A stretch of DNA of 49,075 bases. Source: Lindgomyces ingoldianus. Its lineage: Eukaryota; Ascomycota; Dothideomycetes; Pleosporales; Lindgomycetaceae. Position numbers and translations under genes: made by a program. The first letter of the stretch is position 1, and each line of letters starts with the position of its first letter. Shown in pieces: positions 20,938-33,545 of this stretch. Under the pieces are notes generated by a model. That model did no database searches. It was not told the origin of the DNA and saw only the letters and a list, made by a program, of their open reading frames with translations. Location of the stretch: NCBI RefSeq assembly GCF_010093535.1, contig NW_022985176.1:263719-312793 (forward strand). The letters are read 5' to 3'.

Positions 20938-23689
20938 CTAGTAACTTTTCTTTTTATCTAAAAAGTTACCTTCTGTACGTGTTACCTTCTTTCTATCTAT
21001 ATAGGTCTATCTAATTATGTTCTGCCTTTACTCCACCTTATTTATTAGGACTTGCCTTAGTAATGCTATGCATTAAGATAGGCTAGTTATGCTATGTAAA
21101 TAGCTTTTTTTTTTTTATTCTTTACTTTCTAAGCCTTACTGTACAATCCTCTAGCTCTTTTCTTTTTTTATATAGTGCTAGCAGTAATAGATCCTTATAA
21201 TAAAAAAGATAATTATGTATAATATAAAAAAAAAAAAAAATAAAACAAAAAAAAATAGGCCTTATATAAAGGTGTTATTAGTCTAGTTAGTCTAAAGCAT
21301 CTTTGCGCACAGGATCTAGCTAGTCTACAGATGCTTCTATTTAGATAGAGAGGTAGTTAATTAAAACTAGTAATTAAAGAGCCTAGTTTAGTGTTTTCTT
21401 TATACATACATTTACTAAGTTATTTTTACTATTAATCTACTTAATTTTAGTAATTTCTCTTTTCTTATATAATTTATAGAGTAACATAATGTTAATTATA
21501 AGTTACTTTTTACTAGTAGTGCCTAGCTTAATAAGGTAATTATATAAAGACCTTAAATCTGTGCAGATTACTACTAGAATTAGTAGTAGTTTAAGTGTTT
21601 ATATAATTTACTATAGAGTTGTACTAAGTGTAATTATATTATTAAACTCTCTAACTATTTTATATAGTTTACTAGTAAAAACACTTCTAGTTACTTTTTT
21701 ACACTTAGTAGAATTCTAGTGTATAATATTACTTAGTATTTTAAAGTAGTTACTTTACTTTATATAGTCTTTATTACTTAATATAATTAAGAATCTTAGC
21801 TATAAGCTAAAGTTCTTATTATTAGTAAATAATTTATTTATAAAAATAAATAGCTTTACATAATTAAGCTATAATAGTAGAAAAGTAAGACTGCGCTTAC
21901 TATTATCTATCTACTATTAGATTTATGCATTAAGTATGTTAATATTATTATATAAAGAGTCTATAGTTTGTGCAGTAATAGACAAGTTAAATGCTGCCTC
22001 TAGTTAACACATAAATGTAATGTATACCTCTTTTACATGTTACTTAATATATTATTATGCAGCATCCTTATTTTTTAGGTTAATTATATAAAAGTAGCTT
22101 ACTTATCTTTTTTAAGTAAAAACTACTATATTATGCGTAAGTTTAATTCTTCTACTATTAAACTTAATAGGCTGCTTTTTTACTAAAATAGTTTTACCTT
22201 TTATATAAAACTTTGCTTTTTATAGTTTTTTTTTTTCTTTTTGCGTAAAATTCTTTATTATAATGCTTAAAGTGTTATTTATCTATAGGCTAGTAATACT
22301 AAAAGTGTGCTCTCCTTTATTAGTAATTAAAAGGTAAAAGTTGTATAAAAAGATATGTATATATAGCTTTTTTTTATAGTAGTTATAGTATGTCTTAAAC
22401 TAATACAGTCCTAATTTAGCAGCTCTATATAAGAATTGTACAACCTAGAGTATTATATTTAGTAGAAAGCTTTAGCGCATCTCCTTTAGTAGCTTTATGT
22501 ATAGTGTGCGCATAAGCTTATTTATTAATTAAATATATACTTATATAATATTACATAGTTTAAAATACATTTTGTACATAGCTTTTAAGCTTACTTTTAT
22601 AGCTAAGAGTAGTCTCTAGCTTATTTTTTAAATAGTTAGTAACTAGGTAAGGATTTTTTTTTTCTTTATTTAAGTAGCTAGTAAACACTAAGCAGAATTT
22701 CTTATATAGTTAGGTTGTTTTGCCTTTTACTTTTTATATAAGGTAAAGGTTAAAAATCTAACCTTTATGCTTTATTAAGTTATATGCTATAACCTTAAAA
22801 GTGCTATTAGTAATTAAAGTGTTTATTTTTATGTAGTTTAATTTCTTAAATAGTTTTTTAAGTGTAGTAATTACACTATCTATATAGAGCTTAATAGATA
22901 AGGCCTAATTATTTTTTTTTTTTAAGTTAGGAATACCTAGTCTAGACTTTATGCAGGTTTTCTTTGCCTTTTATTTCTTCTTATATCTATATTTTCCTTT
23001 TGCACTAGTACAGCATTGCTATTCTAAGGGGCTTAGTCTATAGTAGGCTTTAGTTCTACCTTTGTAATATTTTTATAGAGCTATTCTCTCTTCCTCTTCT
23101 TTAAAAGATCTTTTTATATAAAGATTAGTTTATCTAGGTTATTTATTATAAGTAAGTTATCTTTTTTTTTTCTTTATAGTATAGTTTAACCTGTGTATAT
23201 TAGAGCTTTAGTAGGCTATTTTTTTTTAATAATAATGTCTCTCTCTTTAATGCTTTTAATTTTGTATAGGCTAGTTTAGCTTTTCTTCTCTCTCTATGCT
23301 ATAATCTTTAAGCTAAGGGGAAGGTTAAGAACTTTATATGTTATAAAGCTATTATAAGTGTTAATTATATAATTAATGTTTACTTTTACATAGTTTTTTT
23401 AAAGTATCTTTATTACTTTTTATATAGCGCTTGCTTATGTAATAATGTCTAGTAATAGTAAAAAGTTTAGGTTAATTTTTAAGTATGCTCTAAAGACTAG
23501 TAGTGTGGGTACTAGACTGTGCAGGCTAGCTATGTTGTTTAGAGCCTTAACTGCTATCTGCAGGATAGCCTTATTATCTGTACAGTTACCTAGCTTAGTC
23601 TTTAGAATGTTAAACACTTGTTAGAGAGGTGCATGTGCGCGCTTAACCTTTTTAACTGCCTAATATGCTTCTATAGGTATCTGCCTACA

Positions 23690-23699
23690 NNNNNNNNNN
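23690..23699. other. Assembly gap (10 N)
   Basis: Ten Ns, a fixed-length placeholder. See the flanking duplication. Confidence 0.99.
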
Positions 23700-25471
23700 T
23701 ATAGTTTACTAGTAAAAACACTTCTAGTTACTTTTTTACACTTAGTAGAATTCTAGTGTATAATATTACTTAGTATTTTAAAGTAGTTACTTTACTTTAT
23801 ATAGTCTTTATTACTTAATATAATTAAGAATCTTAGCTATAAGCTAAAGTTCTTATTATTAGTAAATAATTTATTTATAAAAATAAATAGCTTTACATAA
23901 TTAAGCTATAATAGTAGAAAAGTAAGACTGCGCTTACTATTATCTATCTACTATTAGATTTATGCATTAAGTATGTTAATATTATTATATAAAGAGTCTA
24001 TAGTTTGTGCAGTAATAGACAAGTTAAATGCTGCCTCTAGTTAACACATAAATGTAATGTATACCTCTTTTACATGTTACTTAATATATTATTATGCAGC
24101 ATCCTTATTTTTTAGGTTAATTATATAAAAGTAGCTTACTTATCTTTTTTAAGTAAAAACTACTATATTATGCGTAAGTTTAATTCTTCTACTATTAAAC
24201 TTAATAGGCTGCTTTTTTACTAAAATAGTTTTACCTTTTATATAAAACTTTGCTTTTTATAGTTTTTTTTTTTCTTTTTGCGTAAAATTCTTTATTATAA
24301 TGCTTAAAGTGTTATTTATCTATAGGCTAGTAATACTAAAAGTGTGCTCTCCTTTATTAGTAATTAAAAGGTAAAAGTTGTATAAAAAGATATGTATATA
24401 TAGCTTTTTTTTATAGTAGTTATAGTATGTCTTAAACTAATACAGTCCTAATTTAGCAGCTCTATATAAGAATTGTACAACCTAGAGTATTATATTTAGT
24501 AGAAAGCTTTAGCGCATCTCCTTTAGTAGCTTTATGTATAGTGTGCGCATAAGCTTATTTATTAATTAAATATATACTTATATAATATTACATAGTTTAA
24601 AATACATTTTGTACATAGCTTTTAAGCTTACTTTTATAGCTAAGAGTAGTCTCTAGCTTATTTTTTAAATAGTTAGTAACTAGGTAAGGATTTTTTTTTT
24701 CTTTATTTAAGTAGCTAGTAAACACTAAGCAGAATTTCTTATATAGTTAGGTTGTTTTGCCTTTTACTTTTTATATAAGGTAAAGGTTAAAAATCTAACC
24801 TTTATGCTTTATTAAGTTATATGCTATAACCTTAAAAGTGCTATTAGTAATTAAAGTGTTTATTTTTATGTAGTTTAATTTCTTAAATAGTTTTTTAAGT
24901 GTAGTAATTACACTATCTATATAGAGCTTAATAGATAAGGCCTAATTATTTTTTTTTTTTAAGTTAGGAATACCTAGTCTAGACTTTATGCAGGTTTTCT
25001 TTGCCTTTTATTTCTTCTTATATCTATATTTTCCTTTTGCACTAGTACAGCATTGCTATTCTAAGGGGCTTAGTCTATAGTAGGCTTTAGTTCTACCTTT
25101 GTAATATTTTTATAGAGCTATTCTCTCTTCCTCTTCTTTAAAAGATCTTTTTATATAAAGATTAGTTTATCTAGGTTATTTATTATAAGTAAGTTATCTT
25201 TTTTTTTTCTTTATAGTATAGTTTAACCTGTGTATATTAGAGCTTTAGTAGGCTATTTTTTTTTAATAATAATGTCTCTCTCTTTAATGCTTTTAATTTT
25301 GTATAGGCTAGTTTAGCTTTTCTTCTCTCTCTATGCTATAATCTTTAAGCTAAGGGGAAGGTTAAGAACTTTATATGTTATAAAGCTATTATAAGTGTTA
25401 ATTATATAATTAATGTTTACTTTTACATAGTTTTTTTAAAGTATCTTTATTACTTTTTATATAGCGCTTGC

Positions 25472-25654
25472 TTATGTAATAATGTCTAGTAATAGTAAAA
25501 AGTTTAGGTTAATTTTTAAGTATGCTCTAAAGACTAGTAGTGTGGGTACTAGACTGTGCAGGCTAGCTATGTTGTTTAGAGCCTTAACTGCTATCTGCAG
25601 GATAGCCTTATTATCTGTACAGTTACCTAGCTTAGTCTTTAGAATGTTAAACAC
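25472..25654 (-). pseudogene. Fragment of copia-like polyprotein (also at 23435-23617)
   Basis: A 60-aa open stretch containing AILQIAVKALNNIASLHSLV. It resembles a conserved motif of ascomycete copia-like polyproteins, but much of the surrounding frame has stops. The same frame at 23435-23617 is the duplicated contig end, not a second gene. Confidence 0.55.
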
Positions 25655-26389
25655 TTGTTAGAGAGGTGCATGTGCGCGCTTAACCTTTTTAACTGCCTAA
25701 TATGCTTCTATAGGTATCTGCCTACATGTAGCTTCTATAATCTTTGCATAAGCTTAAAAATCCTTTAAAGCAAAGTTTATACTAAAGTTATGCATAATAT
25801 AGTCTAGGGGTTCTTAATAGGTGTTAATCTAGCATTTGCACAGTGCATTCTAGGTATCTTGTGTAGACATAGATTTTAGGAATATAGCAGCCTAAAATAA
25901 TGTGTCTATATTAATAACATATAAGACATCTTTATTATTAATTTATATAACATTAATAATAACTTTATAGTTAAAGTAGGTGTTATCTTTAATTATAAAC
26001 TTAAATCTTTATAAGGCCTAGTTATATAATTAGTAGAGGTAGCAAAACTTCTTAATCTTTTCTAGCACTGCAGCATTAATGTTATAGCTAGCGCTAGTTA
26101 GCATCTTCTAGAGTCTCTTTATGCAGGGGTGTCTAAATTAGTAGTAGAGGTAGTAGAGTTTTAATTTAGTAAAAAAAGATATAAATTCTTTCTTACTAAC
26201 ATTAAAAAAAAGTGTTTTTATTTTTATATAATAAGTACTATAGTTTTATCTTTACATATAATAACATTTAAAATATTATTAAAGTATGCTTTAAGTTAGT
26301 TAGCATCTACTAGTAATAGTAGAAATAGTGTTAGAGTCTTTAAAATATAGTATGTAACTAGACTAATTAAGTTTTAAATTTATATAGTA

Positions 26390-27489
26390 ACGTACTTCAT
26401 GGGCGAGTTGCTCACACACCCGAGTCGCTCACTTTTGCCAAGACCCCACCAAACCACCCTTCCTACACCAATGCATTCCCCACAACACCACTTAGACGCG
26501 CTAAAAGAACATTAGATACAGCTTGCGCTCTAAGCTTTTAAATAAGACATAAAACTCTTAAAGAAATATGCTGTAGCTATGTGCAGAGTCCTATAAAAGA
26601 CAATAAATAACTACAGCGCTAGACAACCTTTATAAGCTAATTCTACAGCTAAATTACAGAGGCTAGGCAATAAAAAGGAGCAGGTAATTGTTAAGACTAT
26701 ACTTAAGCTATATGCGCAAGGAATTTCCCCTTAGATAGCATTTGTGGCTAATATGGCTAATTCTTTGCGCGCTAAGCGTAATCTAGGCCATGTTCGCATA
26801 AACTAGCCTAGTACGTTTGTGAAGCGTTATTTAGAGCTTAAAGTAAAGTTTTAAGCGCAAGTATAGTTAAGAGATATCTAGCTAATTATAAACCCTATCT
26901 TGCTAAAGTTGTACGTGTTATTATCCTAGATGCTATACTTAGCTTTAATATTCTCCACAAGGCTAAACCTGCCCTAAATTACCCTAGGACTCTCGCAGAG
27001 GGCTCTCTTATAGTTGTACTTACGCTTAAACGTTACTTTAAGCTCTAAATAACGCTTCACAAACGTACTAGGCCAGTTTATGCGAACATGGCCTAGATTA
27101 CGCTTAGCGCGCAAAGAATTAGCCATATTAGCCATAAATGCTATCTAAGGGGAAATTCCTCGCGCATATAGCTTAAGTATAGTCTTAACAATTACCTGCT
27201 CCTTTTTATTGCTTAGCCTCTGTGATTTAGCTGTAGAATTAGCTTGTAAAGGTTGTCTAGCGCTATAGTTATTTGTTGTTTTTTATAGGACCTTGCACAT
27301 AGCTATAGCACATTTCTTTAAGAGTTTTATGTCTTATTTAAAAGCTTAGAGCGCAAGCTGTATCTAACGTTCTTTTAGCGCGTCTAAGTGGTGTTGTGGG
27401 GAATGCATTGGTGTAGGAAGGGTGGTTTAGTGGGGTCTTGGCAAAAGTGAGCGACTCGGGTGTGTGAGCAACTCGCCCATGAAGTACGT
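26390..27489. mobile_element. Complete fold-back element, Fot1/pogo-derived, TA target
   Basis: 1,100 bp between TA dinucleotides (26388-26389, 27490-27491). Both ends carry the pogo 5' TIR and more than 120 bp of nearly perfect inverted repeat. The inverted arms extend through most of the element (about 487 bp left, about 610 bp right). Both arms match the pogo 5' region (compare 16407-16693 joined to 38953-39300), meeting head to head near 26876. No pogo 3' end and no transposase core are present, so it needs a transposase in trans. It is less mutated than its host, so it is a younger insertion. Confidence 0.88.
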
Positions 27490-29505
27490 TACTAATTAAT
27501 CCCTTTAGTGTCTAGCTTTTAAAGCTAATATCTATTTAGCTAGGTGTTTAATTAATTTTTATATATAAGTTTTCTTATATGTACACTTTAAGTTAGAACT
27601 TGCTAATAGTAGAGATTTTTACTGCACCTATGTTTTATAATTTGCCTTAGTATACTATATAGTATTAGTTATTAAGGATAAACTGCTTAGCATATTTTTT
27701 AAGTTTAATGCTGTAGATGTTTTCTTCTATTGCATAGTGTAGATAGGTAGCAGAGGTAAAGTAGTTAATAGCTTTTTTAGTATTTTTACCTTTTTATTTT
27801 ATTTTTTTTATATTATGCAAATTATTCTTTTTCTTAGGGTAACTTTTAAAGTCTTAGATGTATAAGGTAATAGCTTTATATAATAAGGTCTTATTATAAA
27901 AATTTTTATATAAGGCAACATACTAGTTCTTTGCTTATGTATAGTTATTATAAAAGTAGTTTAATAACTAATATTTTTTTTTATAGCAGACAAAGCACTT
28001 TTTTATCTGTGTATAGTTGTCTTTAGATTATAGCCTAAACTTAGATAAAGATCTTCTATGTTATCTTTTTCTACACAGAGGGAAGCTTTCTTCTTGTTGT
28101 GCAGACTTTTGTTATGTAGAGTTATATTAGTAGTCTATGTAGTATATATTAGGCAGTTCCTAAAGGTATTAGTTTCCCTTTTAGTTTATAGTAACTTAGA
28201 GTAATGCCTGTAGGTTACTAAATAAGGCTTTACATAAAGGCTTAATAGTAAACATAGCATATTCTAGTTTTAGTTATCCTTAATAGGCTTATATAACAGT
28301 AGTATGCAGTAGAACATCTTTTTAAAATTTTATTTTTAGTGCCCTTTATATAAGTGTAAGCTTATTAATTATTATTTTAAAAGCTTTATATAAACTTTTA
28401 TTAAAGTTTTTTTATTAGCATTATGTAAAAGTTATTATTATCTAGTCTATCTAGTACTAGCTATAGTTTACATTAGTGTTAAAGTAACTACTTAAGGTGT
28501 TATATAAATGCTTCTAGTTATGTCTAAAGCTTATGTTGTGCATATAGTACATATTTACCTAACTTTTTAAAATATCTAGAAAAATGTTTATATACTAAGT
28601 TTTCTAGATATCTAGCTATTAACATAGATTAATAAAGATCTTTCTTTTATTTATAAAAATGTTATATAGTTAACTTATATAGTTATTATTTTTTTTTATG
28701 CTTTTTAGAATTATATAATCTTATTTACTAAAAGTTTTTCTTTAGCAGTTTCTCTCTAAGGTAGAAGTTTATACAGGTTGTAATGTAGTATAGATTATGC
28801 AGGTGGTATTAGTAGTGCATACACTACTGCAGGCAGTGGTGTGTACAATTAAGGGTGTGGAGCAGGCGTTAGGTAGAGTGGCATGTATTGTTTGTACAGT
28901 AATTAGTGTAGTGCTAGCTAAGGTATAGAAGCAGGTAATACTAGTATGTTTAGTGTTAATAGCAGTATTATGTTTAGTCTGCTTCTATGCAGAGCCTTAT
29001 ATAGTAATAAAGGTTATGTATAAAGCTTTTTTAGTGTAATTACTTTTTCTTATGCTATATTATACAGCTTCTAGGCTTAGGTACCTTTAGTGCCTAGCTA
29101 TAGTGTAATTTTCTTATTTTTTAGCACTTATATAAGCTTCTTTTTAAACGCGCAGCTAAGTGCTAAGAAGTTTTATAGTGTTTATTTTTTAAAATTCTTT
29201 ATATACATACTTAGAAGAGTAGCGCCCTTTTAAGTTATTATGCGTAAATTAGTAATTATATAACTTATATATAATTAAGTTTATAAGCTTATTAAAGCCT
29301 TTAACATGTTAATCTTATTATTTTAGTACTCTAGGCTAGTCTTGTTCTATAGTGTTGCCTCTAATATCCCTATGTCCTTTATAAGTTATTTATATAATAG
29401 AAATTATTCCTTATTCTTCTTATTATTACATAAAGTTGTTAGTTGCTAGTAAGATTTTATTATAATAGTATAGTTAATTACTTTTCTAGTAGATTACACA
29501 GGTAC

Positions 29506-29737
29506 TGCTATTATCTAGCTGCTAGGTTGTGCAGCTTTAATAGCTTTAGTGTGCGCCTTACACTATCTCCTCCTTACTTTGTACAGTAGCAGAGCTTGCT
29601 GTACAATGCAAAGAATTAATGTGCTATTGTCTAGCTGCTAAGTTGTGCAGCTTTAGTAGCTTTAGTGTGCATCTTATACTATCTCCTTTTTACTTTATAC
29701 AGTAGCAGAGCTTGCTGTATAATGCAAAGAATTAATC
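29506..29737. repeat. Tandem duplication, two copies of a 116-bp unit
   Basis: Units 29506-29621 and 29622-29737 share the run from TGCTATT.TCTAGCTGCTA to TGCAAAGAATTAAT with scattered C-to-T differences. It lies in the 5' internal part of the minus-strand copia-like element. Confidence 0.85.
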
Positions 29738-29754
29738 TGCTATTCTAAAAAATA

Positions 29755-29880
29755 AGTAACTAAATAAAGTACTTTATAAAGTGTAAGTACTCTGCTGTTA
29801 CTTTTTCTAAGGGATAAGTAATAAAATAAAGTACTTTATAAAGCATAGGTACTTTATTATTACTTTTACTAATTTATAGT
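29755..29880. repeat. Tandem duplication, two copies of a 62-bp unit
   Basis: The block AATAAAGTACTTTATAAAG recurs at 29763 and 29825, with diverged sequence around it. Next to the LTR at 29904. Confidence 0.65.
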
Positions 29881-29903
29881 TAATTAAATTAACTACTAAT
29901 TAG

Positions 29904-30183
29904 TGTTAAATAGGCTCTAATAGCTAGCTGCTTATAGTATAAGCACTTAAGTAGCAAGAGTAAGAGTAGTGTACAGTGTGCACAGTATATAAGGTAGGTA
30001 AGGTAAAGGCAATATGTTTCTAGTTTTATTACTCTTGTCTTTCCTCTATACAGAGGAAAAGGGGGATATCTAGATGTTCGCGCATAGAGGTTCGCGCACG
30101 AGCATCATGTGACATAGATACGTGATCCTGCTCGTGCGCGATCGCTCGTATCCAGGCCGCGACGCTGCTGCTGCGTACAGACA
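29904..30183 (-). repeat. LTR, right copy of the minus-strand copia-like element
   Basis: 280 bp. Here the right (outer) part is clean, with many CpG sites such as TTCGCGC and GCGCGATCGC, while the left (inner) part carries C-to-T and G-to-A changes. Confidence 0.92.
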
Positions 30184-30188
30184 ACCTT

Positions 30189-31990
30189 AGTATATACTAA
30201 TTATTATTTATTAGAGTACTTTATAATAACAAAGGTGCTAAATGCTTGTTACGTCTATTAAGCTAAAAAGTTAGCTTAGTATTACTTTTAAATTAAGTAC
30301 ACCCCTAGCAAGAACAACACTAGGGCAGACATTCTTAGTTATTGCAAATAAGACGTAAAAAATTTAAAAGCAGCTTAAACTAATAATAAGTTAAGAGTCC
30401 TACTAGAACTACACTAACTACACCCCTAAATTAACTCTAAACTAGCCTAGTACTATATTACTTAAACAATAACTTAAGCAGCTACGCTAAACATTATAAA
30501 AGAACTAGACTAAGTTATGTCTTTAAATTCTTTAGAATTAATTAATATATTACTTTAAAAAAATTAAGCCTTTTTTACATAAAAGCAAGAACTTTTACTT
30601 TACTATTATTAAATAGGAAACTAACTACTCCTTTATGCTAACTGCTTATGTGTGCTAGCAAACTTATTACTATGTACTTAACTTATCTAAGAAGTCTATA
30701 ACTAAGTATCCTTAGCATACCTAAGTGCTACTAAGACCTATTAGTTACTAGCTTAAAAGTACTACTAAAAAGGTATAGAGGCTACTTATAAATAATATGT
30801 ATAGAATTACCTCCCCTGTTATAAGGCTTATTTAAAATAGACCTAAACTCTAGAGTTTATTAACTTTTTTCTAATTCTTAATTAACTAATGCAGCACCTG
30901 TGTATTAACTTTAAAGATTTTTCTAAAGACAAGTCTAGTTATAACTAGATTATAGTTATAATTAATTATATGTCTAAACAAGCTATTTCTATTCCCTACT
31001 ATAAAATAATTAACGCCTAAGAAATAGCTGCCTTATTTGTTTAATAGGTGTACTATTTTAGCTACACACCTAAAACTATTATCTTTAACTAGAGACCCTA
31101 GTTTATATCTAGTTTCTAGTCTAAATTTTGTTAAATTTTAGGTATAAAAGTTAAGCTCTTTACTGCTTATTATAAGGAAATAGATAGCTAAATAAAGATT
31201 ATAAATAAGTATATTAATTAAAAACTAAGGCCTTTTATATTTTTTTACTAAGACAACTAGAGTTCCTTACTGCCTTTAATTAATTAGGCTTAGATAACTT
31301 TACTTTATGCAATAATTAAAATGTTTTTGTATTAAGTTTTATATAGCTTTAAACTATGTTAAAGCTAGGACTAGAAACATTCTACAGAACCTATTACAGC
31401 TACAGACAAGCTAAATTATAAGGATGCCCTAGCATTAGCAACCTGCATACATGCAGCCTAGGAGTTAGCTAAGACCTATATAGAAAAGGCCTAGGATTAG
31501 ATGCAAACTGTAGTTAACTACTACTGCTAGCTAGTTAACTAGGAGGTTAGCAACATAGTCTACCTAGACACTAAGAACCTAGCTGTTTAAAGACCTAGCT
31601 AAAAACTATCTAAATAATAAAAAGGCCTCTTTAAAGTACTTAAATAAGTTAGAAACTTATACTGCCTAAAGCTACTTTTAAGGTTAAAGATACATAACAT
31701 CTTTACACTAAATGTACTCTATAAAGATCCTTAAGATCTACTTTTAAAATAAGAACCTCTAAAACCTTCTAAAATTACTATTAATAAAGTAAAGAAGTAG
31801 AAAGTAAAGAAAATACTTGCTAGCAAGCTCTACTAGAAAACGCTTAAGTACTAAGTAAGATAAGTAAGACATAACTCTAATCTAGTCTAGTATAAAGCTT
31901 TAAATTTTATAAGTTTTTTTTATAAATTAAAAGCTTTTTATAATAAGCATCTAAATTAGCTAGGACTTTTAAAGGCCTTATAAAAGTAAA
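30189..31990 (+). pseudogene. Decayed RNase H end, integrase and chromodomain (gypsy)
   Basis: Resumes the frame broken at 20652: EYFITTKVLNA and NNTRADILS close RNase H (30205-30350). Integrase follows with LMQHLCINFKDFSKD and SKQAISIPYYK (about 30880-31010). A chromodomain-like end WTGYNSNLVWYKA lies at about 31870-31910. All frames carry TAA/TAG stops from RIP. Confidence 0.75.
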
Positions 31991-32147
31991 TTAAGGCTTT
32001 TAAAGCTAGTGTAAAAGGCATAGATTACTTAGTAAATAATAAAGTATAAAAGTAAGAAGTAAATTTATAGTTATATATAATAGTATTATAACTCTATAGA
32101 CATTGCGCTAAGAAGGTCTAACAGCAAGCTATTAGACACCTCTAGAC

Positions 32148-32222
32148 TCTCCTCTTCCTCCTCCTCTGCCCTTCTTTCTTTTCTTCCTCCCCTTCTCCCT
32201 CCCCTCTAGACTCTCCCTAAAC
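32148..32222 (+). other. Polypyrimidine tract in the 3' part of the chromovirus
   Basis: About 75 nt almost purely C and T (CTCCTCTTCCTCCTCC...). It keeps its cytosines because they are followed by C or T, not A or G. It lies after the chromodomain; function unknown. Confidence 0.7.
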
Positions 32223-32832
32223 CCCCTTTACTTTATCCTTAACTGCCTAAGAGCGCTGCAATGTCTGCCTAAAGGTTAAACACTAGAGCCTCTAGGGCTA
32301 AAACCTAACAGAGCAGCTTAGTGTTTTAGTAGAATAAGGCTACCTAGACACTAGCTGTAGGAAGACTAGCTTCCTAACTCTTTATAACTTACACTACCTA
32401 TGCTTAGTTCTAAGTAGACTCTAAAACAGCTTTAAAGGCCCTTTTCTTATTCTTCTTACTCCCTGCGTTTTAGGCTGCCGCCTATAGCTTAAGATAGCTT
32501 TAAAGGACTAGAAATTTCTTTTTATAATATAAAAGAACTTACGCGCGCGTTAGTAAACTATACCTTAGCAGTATTAGACTATATTTATATAAAGTTACAT
32601 TTTTTATTACATAAAGTGTAATATTTACATTTCTTTAATTTAAAGGACTAATAAGAAAACTTAACCTAAAGGCTATAAGTAAGGGCGTAGGCAGCTTAAA
32701 GGCAGATAACTTAAAACGCCTTTAAAGAGGCTCTAAAAGGGGGGCAGAGCAGCATAGTAATTTTCTTTAATGCTATAATTAGTTAGCAGACTAAGCTATA
32801 GAATGTTAGGTGCACAACAATACTTATAAGGT

Positions 32833-33184
32833 TGTCAGATATGCGCACCTACTGTCAAGACAGGAGGAACGTTTGACGAAAGCTGCTACATAGTACGAGC
32901 AATAAGCTCGAACAGTATGTTGCTGCAAATTGCTGCATTTTGCAGCATTTTGCAGCATGTTGCAGCAAATTGCAGCATTTTACAGCATGTTGCAAGCTGG
33001 TCGCGCATAGGGCTAGTGCGCGAGGGACTCAGATTAGCAGAACAAAAAGCTAAGCAACACAAGTAGAGCAGAAAAAGGATTAATAAATAAAACATAATTA
33101 ATACAAATTAATTAATTATCTATACATTACATCTAAACCTATTATTTATCTTAGGAAGCCTAGAAATAGTGCTTAAATCTAACA
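32833..33184 (+). repeat. 5' LTR of the copia element
   Basis: 352 bp; outer left part clean, inner right part mutated. Carries the TGCAGCA array. Confidence 0.92.
32920..32994. repeat. Degenerate TGCAGCA array inside the LTR (second copy at 38057-38131)
   Basis: About seven spaced units of TGCTGCA/TGCAGCA, most at 10-11-bp intervals, on alternating orientation. The array is intact in both LTRs. All the C's are in GCA or GCT context, which resists the mutation process here. It lies in the part of the LTR where upstream regulatory sites are expected; a role is inference. Confidence 0.7.
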
Positions 33185-33216
33185 ATTAAGAGTCTCAGTG
33201 CCTCTATTAATACAAA

Positions 33217-33545
33217 ATGGCCACCCAGCCTCCTCGAGACGCGACAGTCGTCCTTCGAGACCACACCGACTACAGAGCCTAGATGATGCAGCTGCAATTG
33301 AGATGTGTAGCGCACAGCATCTGGCCGCAAGTGGATCCTAAGTTGACCATCTAAATGATCTCCAAACTAAGAGCTCTAGAGATGCCGCTAATAGCTAAGT
33401 TTTCACCAGCCTCTAACGTTAAAACGCCTACGCACCTAAACAAGCTATTAACAAGCAGTGTTAGAGCCTTTAAAGAAGCTATTAAATACTACAAGATTAA
33501 GGCTAACAAGTACAAGAGTAACAGACATAATTATAAAAGAGAGTA
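33217..33545 (+). pseudogene. Start of copia gag
   Basis: ATG at 33217 opens MATQPPRDATVVLRDHTDY, followed after two single-codon stops (Trp and Gln codons turned to TAG/TAA) by a gag-like helical segment to 33545. The first 130 bp are nearly unmutated. Confidence 0.7.

Larger units (their letters stand above)
21663..25726. repeat. 2,027-bp identical direct duplication flanking an N gap
   Basis: 21663-23689 and 23700-25726 appear identical base for base wherever I compared them (offset 2,037), separated only by 10 Ns. It is most simply one sequence present at the ends of two contigs that were not merged. Confidence 0.9.
20658..30183 (-). mobile_element. Copia-like LTR retrotransposon on the minus strand, nested in the chromovirus
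   Basis: Paired 280-bp LTRs (20658-20937, 29904-30183; TGTTGAATAGG...ACAGACA) and a perfect target duplication ACCTT (20653-20657, 30184-30188). A minus-strand purine-rich tract adjoins the left LTR, which makes that the 3' end. The only readable coding motif is on the minus strand: VKALNNIASLHSLVPTLLV, which resembles a conserved segment of fungal copia-type polyproteins downstream of integrase. That assignment is from memory and tentative. The internal region contains an assembly gap with duplicated flanks and a fold-back element. Without these it is about 5.8 kb. Confidence 0.75.

Noticed and set aside
21663..25726. True tandem duplication within the copia-like element
   Set aside because: Ends coincide exactly with a 10-N gap and the copies show no divergence in RIP-prone DNA, so an assembly artefact is simpler.
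26390..27489. Inverted structure as an assembly hairpin artefact
   Set aside because: A second copy at 9297 with the same inner junction, different mutations and its own TA site argues for a real element.
32920..32994. CRISPR-like or microsatellite array
   Set aside because: Units are near-palindromic 7-mers with tiny, non-unique spacers inside an LTR in a eukaryote.
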